Part shown: one piece after another, positions 23,217 to 31,494 of the stretch | Layout: the number at the start of each line of letters is the position of its first letter | Numbering within the stretch: position 1 is the stretch's first letter | Assembly (NCBI GenBank): GCA_034926605.1 | Contig: JAYFQV010000009.1 | Span: 223,437-287,436 of the forward strand | Origin: CALXXL01 sp034926605 | GTDB lineage: Bacteria > Verrucomicrobiota > Lentisphaeria > Victivallales > Victivallaceae | DNA length: 64,000 bases | Direction: 5' to 3' | Program-made: the position numbers and the translations under genes | Notes under the pieces: generated by a model | Database searches by the model: none | What the model saw: only the letters and a program-made list of their open reading frames with translations | What the model was told of the DNA's origin: nothing

Positions 23217-24772
23217 TTCACCCGGTATATCCACTGGAGATCGCGGAATTCGCGATCGATTTCACCGTTGACGGCGGCTTTGTTCAGAAGCCCTGCCGCC
23301 AATACCGGGTCGCTGCCGCAACCGGCGCGTTCGGCCAACTCGGCGGCGGATCCCTGTACCGGCGCGAGTTTCGCGAGATTGTCGAACAGCTTGGCACGGA
23401 ACGCGAGCACATCCTTGGCGGCCAACTTGTAGGCCTGCACGCCGGGCTGATGGAACGCGTTGATATGTATGAGTTCGGCATAGACCGCCACCGCGCGCTC
23501 GTAAAGCGCGATAAGCATGCCGAGCGCGGCGGGGTTTAGCTCGTCGATGGTGATGCGGATCACCTGACGGCCTTTTGACTGGAGCGCGGCGGAAAGCCCT
23601 TCCAGAAAGCCGTGAAGATAGTCGCCCATCGCCATGTCGCCGCCCATGTCGAGATTTGCGGCGTCCTTCAGCACCTCGATGAAGGTGACGAAGAAGTCGT
23701 CGCGGCCGTCGTTGAGCTGCTGTATGAACGCGTGGGCGTCGGTGCCGCCCTTGTTGCCGAACACGTTGAGTCCCTGGTTGACCGTGTTGCCGTCAAGATC
23801 CTTTTCCTTGCCAAGGCTTTCCATCACCAGCTGCTGCAGGTAACGGCTCAGCAGAACCAGACGGTCGGAATAAGGTACGATGACCATATTGCGGTCGCCA
23901 CGGCCGTTGCCGGCGATGTACCACATGGCCGCCAGCAGGTAGGCTGGGTTGGACTCGAAATCGTCGATCCTGGTCCAGGCATCCATTTTGCAGGCGCCGC
24001 GCAGGAACTCCGCAAAATCGATGCCGGCGAGGGCGGCGGGCAGGTGGCCAACCACGCTGGTTTCACTGGTGCGTCCGCCGATCGATTCGGCCATTTCGAA
24101 GATTCGCAGATAGTTTCTTGACTCGGCGTATTTCCACAGCTTGCTGCCGCGCATGGTGATGACGGCGGATTGGCGGGGCAAGTCGACCCCGGCCTCGTCG
24201 AACAGGCTTTCCAGCGCGTTGAGATTGTTCTGGGTCTCCTGGGTGCCGCCGGACTTGGAGATGGTCACCGCGAGGGCGGTCTCCGGATCGAGCACCTTTT
24301 CAAGGTCGGCTATGCCGGCCGGGTCGGTGTTGTCAAGGAAATATATCTTGAGGTAGCCGCGGCGTTTCGCCTCGGACAGTTCGTTCCAATACGGTCCGTT
24401 GATCGCGAACTGCATAAGCTGCGGGCCGAGTGCGGAACCGCCGATGCCGTTGATGACCGCCTGGGTGAATTTCTTACCGGAAGCGGATAGTATTTTGCCT
24501 TGGGCAATGCCGTCGGCGAAGTTTTTTACCGCGGCGAAAAGCTCGCTTTGAGAATATTCGATGCGGTCGGTGAAATGGGTCACCTTGCGGTTTTCATCGG
24601 GGTTTTTGATCTCCCCGGCTTCGATCGCTTTCATTCCGGCATAGGCCGACTTCAGCGCCGGGAGCATTTCATCAAGCTGGCCGTCGGTGAATTTCATGCC
24701 GGCCACGTCGAGCGAAAAGCGGAGCTCCGGGCAACCGAGGGTATATTGGGTTTCGCGTTCGATCCTGTCCAC
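23213..24772 (-). CDS. pgi: Glucose-6-phosphate isomerase
   Basis: Interconverts glucose-6-phosphate and fructose-6-phosphate in glycolysis and gluconeogenesis. 519 aa. Family features are in order: NGIGGSALGPQL (sugar phosphate binding), VTISKSGGTQETQ, GGRTSETSVVGHLPAALAG, and the late HINAFHQPGVQAYK with the catalytic Lys. The GTG start at 24772 has AGGAGA nine bases upstream, and that site overlaps the end of the aminotransferase gene. The stop overlaps the radical SAM start. Confidence 0.96.
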   Translation of the reverse strand: MDRIERETQYTLGCPELRFSLDVAGMKFTDGQLDEMLPALKSAYAGMKAIEAGEIKNPDENRKVTHFTDRIEYSQSELFAAVKNFADGIAQGKILSASGKKFTQAVINGIGGSALGPQLMQFAINGPYWNELSEAKRRGYLKIYFLDNTDPAGIADLEKVLDPETALAVTISKSGGTQETQNNLNALESLFDEAGVDLPRQSAVITMRGSKLWKYAESRNYLRIFEMAESIGGRTSETSVVGHLPAALAGIDFAEFLRGACKMDAWTRIDDFESNPAYLLAAMWYIAGNGRGDRNMVIVPYSDRLVLLSRYLQQLVMESLGKEKDLDGNTVNQGLNVFGNKGGTDAHAFIQQLNDGRDDFFVTFIEVLKDAANLDMGGDMAMGDYLHGFLEGLSAALQSKGRQVIRITIDELNPAALGMLIALYERAVAVYAELIHINAFHQPGVQAYKLAAKDVLAFRAKLFDNLAKLAPVQGSAAELAERAGCGSDPVLAAGLLNKAAVNGEIDREFRDLQWIYRVK

Positions 24773-24778
24773 TTGAAC

Positions 24779-25972
24779 TTATCTCCTGATTTTCTCCATG
24801 GCCGCCAGAAAGGACGGTGCGGAGTTTTCGATGTTTTTTTCGTTGACGCAGAAAGCCAGCCGGAAATAGCCTTTGGCTCCGAATCCGGAACCGGGAACCG
24901 CCAGCACCCGCTCCTTGAGCAGCGCCGCCACGAATTCCGACTCGTTTTCCACCGGCGATTCCGGGAAGAAGTAAAACGCCCCCTGCGGCATGAAGTATCT
25001 GATTCCGGCCGCGTTCAGCACCTTGCTCATCGCGGCGCGGCGGCGGCGGTATACGTCGAGGTCGGCCTGGGAGCCGATGGCTTCCATCACCAGCATTTGC
25101 GCAATGGCTGGCGCGTTCACGAAGCCGAGGATGCGATTGGTGAGGATTACTCCGGCAACCAGTTCGGAAGCCTCCTTCATCGCGGGGTTGACCGCAACAA
25201 ATCCGATGCGTTCTCCGGCCAGCGACAGATTCTTGGAGTAGGATCCGATCACCACGGAGTGCTCGTAAAGCTCGAACAGCGAGGGGATTTCAACCCCGTC
25301 GAAGTTCAGGAAGCGGTAAGGCTCGTCGGCCACCAGATAAATCGGGCGGCCGTACTTGCGTTCCATTTTGGTCATCAGAAACGCAAGTTCGCCCAACTCC
25401 TTGCGGGTGTAGATGCGCCCGGTGGGGTTGTGGGGGGAATTGATAAGGACTGCGCGCACCGCCGGGGAAAACGCTTGTTCCATCGCCTCGAGGTCGAGCG
25501 AGAAGTCGGCGGGATCGGTCTGCACCGGCTTCAGCTTTGCGCCGAAATTTTCGGCGTAAAACCTGTATTCGAGGAAGAACGGCGCGGGAACCATCACCTC
25601 GTCGCCGGGGGACAGCACCGCGCGGAACAGCGCGTTTATTCCACCGGCGGCGCCGCAGGTCATAACCACGTCGGACGCCGGAACCGCAGTTTTCTGCTCC
25701 AGACTCAACTGCGCGGCCTGTTTTTCGCGCATCTCCGGATAACCGGCGTTGGGCATGTAGCCGAACGCGAACGGCTTGTCCGCCCGCTCGGCCAGCTTGA
25801 GCAGCGCCTGCTTTATCTGCGGCGGCGGCGGCAGATCCGGATTGCCGAGACTGAAGTCGTAAACCCGGTCTTCGCCGTATTTCTTTTTAAGTTCGATGCC
25901 GGATTCGAACATCTTGCGGATCATCGATGAATGCTTCAGATAATCCGTAACTTCTTCGGATAGAACGCTCAT
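24779..25972 (-). CDS. Class I/II PLP-dependent aminotransferase
   Basis: 397-aa cytoplasmic aminotransferase of the aspartate-aminotransferase fold. PLP lysine is Lys247 in SYSKNLSLAGERIG; other marks are LGNPDLPPPP near the start, SPHNPTGRIYTRKEL for substrate binding, VADEPYRFL, and the late RLAFCVNE with the carboxylate-binding Arg. Residue preference (aspartate, alanine or aromatic) cannot be fixed. Lies between gltA and pgi in one operon with an AGGAGG ribosome site; an aspartate-type enzyme would pair well with citrate synthase through oxaloacetate, but this is inference. Confidence 0.9.
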   Translation of the reverse strand: MSVLSEEVTDYLKHSSMIRKMFESGIELKKKYGEDRVYDFSLGNPDLPPPPQIKQALLKLAERADKPFAFGYMPNAGYPEMREKQAAQLSLEQKTAVPASDVVMTCGAAGGINALFRAVLSPGDEVMVPAPFFLEYRFYAENFGAKLKPVQTDPADFSLDLEAMEQAFSPAVRAVLINSPHNPTGRIYTRKELGELAFLMTKMERKYGRPIYLVADEPYRFLNFDGVEIPSLFELYEHSVVIGSYSKNLSLAGERIGFVAVNPAMKEASELVAGVILTNRILGFVNAPAIAQMLVMEAIGSQADLDVYRRRRAAMSKVLNAAGIRYFMPQGAFYFFPESPVENESEFVAALLKERVLAVPGSGFGAKGYFRLAFCVNEKNIENSAPSFLAAMEKIRR

Positions 25973-26002
25973 TTGAAAAATCCTCCTCCCCCGCCGGAGA
26001 TT

Positions 26003-27286
26003 TTACTCCTCGCGGTAGGTTTTTCCGATGTATATCTGGCGCGGCCGGGTGATCTTGGTTCCGGTGCCGATCATTTCCTTCCAGTGGGCGATCCAGCCGG
26101 GCAGGCGGGCCAGCGCGAACATCACGGTGAACATGTTTTCAGGGATGCCGAGCGCGCGATAGATGATGCCCGAATAGAAGTCCACGTTCGGGTAAAGGTG
26201 GCGGGAGACGAAGTAATCGTCGGTCAGCGCGGCCTCCTCGAGTTCGCGGGCGACGTCGAGCAACGGGTCGTTGCGGCCGATCTTGTCGAGGAAATTGCGG
26301 CACTCCTCCTTGATTATCGAGGCGCGCGGATCGTAAGTTTTATAGACACGGTGGCCGAAGCCCATGAGCCGGAAATTATTGTCCCGGTTCTTGGCCATGT
26401 CAAGGTATTTCTTGACGTTGCCGCCGTCGGTCATGATCATCTTCAGCATCTCGATCACCGCCTGGTTGGCTCCGCCGTGCAGCGGGCCGGACAGTGCGTT
26501 GAAGCCGGCTGAAATCGTCGCATACATGTTGACCTGCGCCGAGCCGATGGTGCGGACGGCGGTGGTGGAGCAGTTCTGCTCGTGGTCGGCATGCAGGATG
26601 AACAGCTTGTTCAGGATGTCCACCGACTCTTCCCGTATCTCGTAGGGATTGACCGGCGAGTCGAACATCATGTTCAGGAAGTTGGCGCAGTAGGGCAGAT
26701 CGCGGCGCGGATAGACCACCGGCTCGCCGATCGACTTCTTGTAGGAGAAGGCGGCCATGGTGCGGACGGTGGAAATCAGCCGTGCGGTCGACTCGTTGAT
26801 GTCTTCGCTCATTGACAGCGAGTCCACGTTGGGATAGAACGTGGCCAGCGCGTTTATCATGGTCGAAAGTATGTGCATCGGGTGGGCGCCGGGCGGGAAA
26901 TTGTCGAAGAAATGATGCATGTCCTCATGCAACAGCGAATAGCGGTTGAGGAGGCCGGAAAACTTTCGGCTCTGTTCCTTATCCGGCAGATAGCCGTGGA
27001 TCAGCAAATAAGCTGTTTCGATGAAATTGGCGTTGCGGACCAGGTTTTCCACCGGGATTCCGCGATAGCGCAGGATGCCGCGCTCCCCGTCGACGAAGGT
27101 GATCCGGCTGTAGCAGGCGGCGGTGTTCACGAAACTCGGGTCGATCGTTATGTATCCTGTCGACTTTCGCAAACTGCTGATATCGATGCCACGCTCACCC
27201 TCGGTGCCGACGATGATGGGCAGTTGAACTTCTTTGTCGCCGATCTTTAAGATCGCGAACTCCCTGGATTCGGGTTGGTCAATCAT
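26003..27286 (-). CDS. gltA: Citrate synthase
   Basis: Joins oxaloacetate and acetyl-CoA to start the TCA cycle. 427 aa, the length of the Gram-negative type II enzyme. It has an N-terminal beta domain (KIGDKEVQLPIIVGTEG), GILRYRGIPVENL, SGPLHGGANQAVI with the first catalytic His, GFGHRVYKTYDPRA with the second His, and the C-terminal RPRQIYIGK. ATG 27286 is chosen: GGGGCG lies five bases upstream, and the reading that starts at 27340 begins at the promoter's transcription start. First gene of a five-gene operon. Confidence 0.96.
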   Translation of the reverse strand: MIDQPESREFAILKIGDKEVQLPIIVGTEGERGIDISSLRKSTGYITIDPSFVNTAACYSRITFVDGERGILRYRGIPVENLVRNANFIETAYLLIHGYLPDKEQSRKFSGLLNRYSLLHEDMHHFFDNFPPGAHPMHILSTMINALATFYPNVDSLSMSEDINESTARLISTVRTMAAFSYKKSIGEPVVYPRRDLPYCANFLNMMFDSPVNPYEIREESVDILNKLFILHADHEQNCSTTAVRTIGSAQVNMYATISAGFNALSGPLHGGANQAVIEMLKMIMTDGGNVKKYLDMAKNRDNNFRLMGFGHRVYKTYDPRASIIKEECRNFLDKIGRNDPLLDVARELEEAALTDDYFVSRHLYPNVDFYSGIIYRALGIPENMFTVMFALARLPGWIAHWKEMIGTGTKITRPRQIYIGKTYREE

Positions 27287-27342
27287 TGTTCGCCCCATCG
27301 GTTTAATTGTTTTCAAATAGGCTATCAAACAGCCAAACATTT

Positions 27343-27371
27343 AAATTACCACGCTGACCCCGAATTGTCAA
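27343..27371 (-). promoter_or_regulatory. Promoter of the gltA operon
   Basis: Minus strand consensus -35 TTGACA (27366-27371), 17-base spacer, -10 TAATTT (27343-27348). The leader is about 50 bases long. Confidence 0.8.
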
Positions 27372-27425
27372 GTTGCAACAAGGTTTTTCATGCGGTTTGT
27401 ACCTCTTTTTTTAATGAGAGATCCA

Positions 27426-27454
27426 TTGCATTTTCATTGGCACGGTGCTACATT
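27426..27454 (+). promoter_or_regulatory. Promoter of the META-domain lipoprotein operon
   Basis: -35 TTGCAT (27426-27431), 17-base spacer, -10 TACATT (27449-27454), 33 bases before the ATG at 27488, with AGGAG in the leader. Confidence 0.75.
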
Positions 27455-27487
27455 ATGGCCGAAGACCATAAATTCAGGAGTGGAAAC

Positions 27488-27994
27488 ATGAGAAAATTAA
27501 TGTATTCGGCCCTGCTTGCCGCCGTTTGCGCGTGGTCGCCCGGCTGTTGCGACTGCCGTTCCTCATGCGGCGGTTCTTCCTGCGGGTGCGGCACCGAGTG
27601 CGCCGCCGCGCCCGAGACCGTGCAGAAGCTTTCGCTCGAGTCAGGTGGAGTTTGGACGCTTTCGGAGGCCAGCCTTGAGAAATTGGCGGGTGGCGGCGAA
27701 TTGCCGGGCCGGCCGATAACCATACAGTTCACCGACGGAGGCGCCGGATTTTCCGGTTGCGCCGGAGTCAACCGCTATTTCGGAAAGGCCGAAGTCGATG
27801 CCGGCAAAGGCCGTATCAGCTTCGGGCCGGCCGGTTCCACCATGATGGCCGGACCCGGTCTCGGGAGCGAACAGGCGTTCCTGTCCATGCTCGGCCGGGC
27901 CGACGGATTTGAGATTGAAAATGGAAAACTCCGGCTGACCTCCGGCGGCAGTGTGCTGGCCGAGTTCGAGACCGGAAAGGAGAATAAACAATGA
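27488..27994 (+). CDS. META/HslJ-domain lipoprotein
   Basis: 168 aa. The signal MRKLMYSALLAAVCAWSPGC is followed by a Cys/Ser/Gly-rich stretch (CCDCRSSCGGSSCGCGTEC) in which eight Cys lie within about twenty residues. The META domain follows from about residue 57: WTLSEASLEKLAGG, ITIQFTDGGAGFSGCAGVNRYFG, ISFGPAGSTMMAGPG. META proteins such as HslJ are outer-envelope proteins tied to stress or antibiotic tolerance; their biochemical role is not known. The Cys-rich linker may bind metal or be a lipid-anchored disulfide region. Overlaps the methyltransferase gene (ATGA). Confidence 0.85.
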   Translation: MRKLMYSALLAAVCAWSPGCCDCRSSCGGSSCGCGTECAAAPETVQKLSLESGGVWTLSEASLEKLAGGGELPGRPITIQFTDGGAGFSGCAGVNRYFGKAEVDAGKGRISFGPAGSTMMAGPGLGSEQAFLSMLGRADGFEIENGKLRLTSGGSVLAEFETGKENKQ

Positions 27995-28701
27995 TGACCA
28001 ATGCGCCCCAGGTGTCCGCCCCCGTTGCCGGCGGACCGAAGCCGAAATACCATCCGGCAGTTTTCGATCCGTCCGATATGACCGAAGCGAAGAAGATATC
28101 GTTGCCCGATTATCCCGAGGGGCTTACCAGCGAAGAACGCTGGGAAAAGGAAACCCCCTGGCTGTTCGAGCGGATTGAAAAGGAGTTGGCTCTTCCGGCC
28201 GGGAAGTGGATTTTGGACTATGGCTGCGGCGTGGGCCGGCTTGCCAAGAAGTTTTGCGAAAAAGGCTATTTTGTGCTGGGGGTGGAACAGTCCGCCGCGA
28301 TGCGCAGATTCGCGGTTGAGTATGTGAACGACCCAGCCCGTTTTCTCTGCGTTTCCAACGAGATTCTGAAGGAGTTGGTCAATGCCGGCCTGCGGGTGGA
28401 CGGCGCCTATTCGATCTGGTGCGTCTATCTATGCCCGGAAACCGGTGAAGTCTACAGCAGCATACGCTCGACGATGAAGTTCAACGCCAAGTTCGTCAAT
28501 GTCAATGTCAAGGATAAACGCTACATTCCGGCTCTTGCCCCGGATTTCCGCTGGATCGAGGATTCCATCAACATCTGGCGTATCGCCGACGGCTTCTTCG
28601 GTCTGTGCAACACCGTGATTTTTCCGGCGGAACTTGACCCCAAGAACAAGTTTCTGGTGCGCACCTATATGCGTACCATAGTGCCGAACGCCAAGGACTG
28701 A
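27991..28701 (+). CDS. Class I SAM-dependent methyltransferase, substrate unknown
   Basis: 236 aa. The SAM site is ILDYGCGVGRLAKKF (about residue 73) followed by VLGVEQSAAMRRFAVEY, the usual motif I and II layout. The C-terminal half lacks the features of well-known subgroups (no RNA, quinone or protein methyltransferase motif). Second gene of a three-gene unit between a META lipoprotein and an HD hydrolase. Confidence 0.8.
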   Translation: MMTNAPQVSAPVAGGPKPKYHPAVFDPSDMTEAKKISLPDYPEGLTSEERWEKETPWLFERIEKELALPAGKWILDYGCGVGRLAKKFCEKGYFVLGVEQSAAMRRFAVEYVNDPARFLCVSNEILKELVNAGLRVDGAYSIWCVYLCPETGEVYSSIRSTMKFNAKFVNVNVKDKRYIPALAPDFRWIEDSINIWRIADGFFGLCNTVIFPAELDPKNKFLVRTYMRTIVPNAKD

Positions 28702-28710
28702 CGGAAAAAT

Positions 28711-29361
28711 ATGGCCGGGTTCAACTCCGGCGGACTCGAAGCGGCGTTGCTGGCCCGGGTTCGCCGCCATTTTGCCGACGCCGACGGCTGCCATGACCTG
28801 GATCACACGTTGCGGGTGCTCCGCAACGCCGCTGCTTTGATCGCGGCGTTGCCGGAGGCCGATGCCGCGGCGGTGCGCATGGCCGCGTTGCTGCATGACA
28901 TCGGCCGCGCGGTCGGCGGCGGCCGCAACCATGCCGTGACTGGAGCCGAACTGGCGGCCGTTTGGCTGGACGAGGCCGGCGCGCCGCCTGAACTGGCCGC
29001 GAAGGTGGTTTCCGCGATCGCGCGCCATCGTTTCCGCGGCAACGGCGAAACGCCGGTGACGGTGGAAGACAAGATATTGTATGACGCCGACAAACTGGAT
29101 TCTCTCGGCGCCGCCGGCATCGGCCGTGCATTCCTGTTTGCCGGGAGGTGCGGCGCGCGGCTGCACAATACCGAGGAAGAGGCGCTTGCCGGCGCGCCGT
29201 ATGGCCGGGAGGACACCGCCTACCGCGAATATCTGGTCAAGCTGCGTCACTTGCCGGGGCGCATGTTTACCGGCGAGGGCCGCCGTCTTGCGGCGGATCG
29301 CATGCGCGTGATGGAGGCGTTTTTCGCCGAGCTCACCCGCGAGACCGGCGATGATCTGTGA
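28711..29361 (+). CDS. HD-domain phosphohydrolase
   Basis: 216 aa, cytoplasmic. Metal-binding HD residues are visible in order: HDLDHTLRV (about 28-36), ALLHDIGRAV, AIARHRF and DADKLDSLGAAGIGRAF. This is the layout of the YedJ/PDE-type hydrolases that act on nucleotides or related phosphates. Substrate unknown. The gene begins nine bases after the methyltransferase stop. Confidence 0.85.
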   Translation: MAGFNSGGLEAALLARVRRHFADADGCHDLDHTLRVLRNAAALIAALPEADAAAVRMAALLHDIGRAVGGGRNHAVTGAELAAVWLDEAGAPPELAAKVVSAIARHRFRGNGETPVTVEDKILYDADKLDSLGAAGIGRAFLFAGRCGARLHNTEEEALAGAPYGREDTAYREYLVKLRHLPGRMFTGEGRRLAADRMRVMEAFFAELTRETGDDL

Positions 29362-29423
29362 TGGCCGGCGGAGGCGATTGGGGCGGCGGTCGTAAAAAAA
29401 GGGCTTTTTTGCGGGCTTGAGGC

Positions 29424-29451
29424 TTGTATTTGACGCGAGGGTGGATATACT
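29424..29451 (+). promoter_or_regulatory. Promoter of the PilT-like gene pair
   Basis: -35 TTGTAT (29424-29429), 16-base spacer, -10 TATACT (29446-29451). The leader is about 45 bases and has AGGAAAGG before the ATG at 29503. Confidence 0.6.
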
Positions 29452-29502
29452 TACCTTTGGAATGATTGAAACTCCACCCTTTGGAACAGGAAAGGATGCG
29501 CC

Positions 29503-31479
29503 ATGAGTTTGGAACTTAAATGGTTCATTTATGTGCTGATTCAGCACGAGATCGTCACCCCGGAGTTTGCACTGGCGCTGCTGGCCAGGCTGGGGCAGGA
29601 AGATACCACGCTCGAGGTCTATGCCCAGCAGCTTTACAACCTGCTTGCCGACGGACAGCCGGAGGACGAGCAGAACCGGATGCTCCAGCAGATTCAGTCC
29701 TATGTCGAGGATGCCATGGATGGCGCGGACACCGGCGATGAACCGCCGGAGATATATGAGTTGGAAATAGTAGATACCGCCGAAAACGAGGAGGGAAACG
29801 CCGTACCGGCCGATGATGAGAGCAGCGCCCCGCAGGTAGCCCCCGGTGGGGTGTTCGACCCGTTCGCCGGAAAAGGAGCGGTTCCGCCGCCACGCCCGTC
29901 CGAAAAGCGCATGGAGGCCGAGGCGGAAGACGAAAGTATCGAATACGCCACTTCCACCGGCGAATTGTCAAGGGTTCGCATCGAAACAGCGGAAGTCGCC
30001 ACCAAGGATGTTCGGTCCGATTCCGAGGTCGGCGCCGACTCGGACTCCGGGCCCAGCGTTGCCGACATCATGTCCGCGTTCAACCGCAAGCACGGCGGCG
30101 CCCACGGGCAGGAGAAGGAAGACGCACCCCGCACCCGCACCAGGAACATTGCACGCGGACCGGCCACCGAGACCACCCGCAGCATGAAAAAAGTTAAAAT
30201 CGAATCCCGGCTCTTGAACGAGTCCGCCAAATCTCCCGGCCCCGGCGACACGGTGCCGCTTTCGCTGCCGCGATTCTTCACCGATACCGCCAAACGCACC
30301 ATGAAGATTGATGGCCTGCCGCGGCTCGACAGCGTGGACAAGCTGAACCTCGGCGAATGCGCGTTGCTGATGACCGATCTGGTGGCCGTACTGCGCCACA
30401 ACAAGATCAGCGACCTCTATGTCAACGCCGGCGAGCCGTTGTTCGTGCGTCGCTTCGGGTTGATCTCATATCTGGACACCCCGAAGTTGTCTGGCAAGGC
30501 CGCCGAGCATCTGAATTTTGCGCTGCTCGATAACGACCAGAAGAACGAGTTCGGCGAAAAGCACCGGCTTTCCACCTCCATAGCGCTGCGCGACGGCCGC
30601 TGCCGCTGCAATCTGCGGATTCAGATCCACGGCATATCCGGAAGCTACCATCTGGCGCCTCCCTACATCCGCAATTTGTCGGAACTGGGCTTTCTGCCCG
30701 CCGCCGAGGTATCCATCCATAAATTGCTGGACAATCCGTCCGGGCTTATCGTGGTTGCCGGACCGGCCGGAAGCGGCAAGACCACCACACTGGCGGCCAT
30801 GGTGGATTATCTGGTGCACAAACGCGCCGGGCAGGTGGTGATGCTGGAAAGCCCCATCGAGATCATTCAGGAGAACGCCAAAGGCAATGTGATCCAGCGC
30901 GAGATCGGCCGCCATACCGGCACGATGTCCATGGCCTTGCGGGCCGCGATGCGCGAAGACCCGGATGTGGTGGTGCTCAGCGAGATTTACAATCCCAGCA
31001 CCATCGAGCAGGCATTGCGCGCCACCGAGGACGGGCTGCTGGTGATTGTGTCGATGTACGCCACCAGCACCGCGGCGGTGCTGGCACGGCTCATGGAGGT
31101 TTTCGAACCGCTGCGCCGCCCGGAAGTGCGGGCGATGATCTCCGGAAACCTGCGCGGCGTTGTGGTGCAGAAGCTGATCGACGCCGCCGAAGGCGACAGC
31201 CAGACCGTGATATACGAACTTATGACCAATACCCCGGAGACCGCCGCCATGCTGGTGGACGGCCGGATTTCCGCCGTGACCGATCTCATGCGCAACTCGA
31301 AACGCCCCGACATGTGCACGCTGGACGGCAACGTGGTGGCAAAATACCACGCCGGACACATTACCGGAGAGGTGGCGCGAAAAGCGATCCATCATCCAGA
31401 CGTGCGCATCAAGGTTGAACAGGAGATTGCCTTGGCCGAGGCGCGCAAGCTGATCTCCGACTGGGAAAAAAAGAAATAA
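29503..31479 (+). CDS. PilT-like ATPase with a long N-terminal extension
   Basis: 658 aa. Residues 1-70 are helical; 70-250 are acidic and low in structure (many Glu, Asp, Ala, Pro); 290-650 match the PilT/GspE motor fold. Walker A is complete: GPAGSGKTTT with Lys426. The Walker B region is DPDVVVLSEIYNP, keeping the catalytic Glu494. Other PilT landmarks are changed: the Asp box EDPIE reads ESPIE, and the His box (LHT in PilT) reads SMYATSTA. So it can probably bind ATP, but its hydrolysis cycle may be altered. The partner gene follows after 15 bases. No pilus genes are in view. Confidence 0.82.
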   Translation: MSLELKWFIYVLIQHEIVTPEFALALLARLGQEDTTLEVYAQQLYNLLADGQPEDEQNRMLQQIQSYVEDAMDGADTGDEPPEIYELEIVDTAENEEGNAVPADDESSAPQVAPGGVFDPFAGKGAVPPPRPSEKRMEAEAEDESIEYATSTGELSRVRIETAEVATKDVRSDSEVGADSDSGPSVADIMSAFNRKHGGAHGQEKEDAPRTRTRNIARGPATETTRSMKKVKIESRLLNESAKSPGPGDTVPLSLPRFFTDTAKRTMKIDGLPRLDSVDKLNLGECALLMTDLVAVLRHNKISDLYVNAGEPLFVRRFGLISYLDTPKLSGKAAEHLNFALLDNDQKNEFGEKHRLSTSIALRDGRCRCNLRIQIHGISGSYHLAPPYIRNLSELGFLPAAEVSIHKLLDNPSGLIVVAGPAGSGKTTTLAAMVDYLVHKRAGQVVMLESPIEIIQENAKGNVIQREIGRHTGTMSMALRAAMREDPDVVVLSEIYNPSTIEQALRATEDGLLVIVSMYATSTAAVLARLMEVFEPLRRPEVRAMISGNLRGVVVQKLIDAAEGDSQTVIYELMTNTPETAAMLVDGRISAVTDLMRNSKRPDMCTLDGNVVAKYHAGHITGEVARKAIHHPDVRIKVEQEIALAEARKLISDWEKKK

Positions 31480-31494
31480 CGGAGGCTCGCTAAC

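Noticed and set aside
24500..25930. Plus-strand open frame of 476 codons opposite the aminotransferase and pgi genes
   Set aside because: It lies antisense to two well-supported enzymes, is rich in His, Gly and Arg as expected for a shadow of GC-rich coding DNA, and has no ribosome site.
29380..29416. Hairpin-like AAAAAAAGGGCTTTTTT as a terminator after the HD gene
   Set aside because: The stem is only A-T pairs with a tiny loop; too weak to call.
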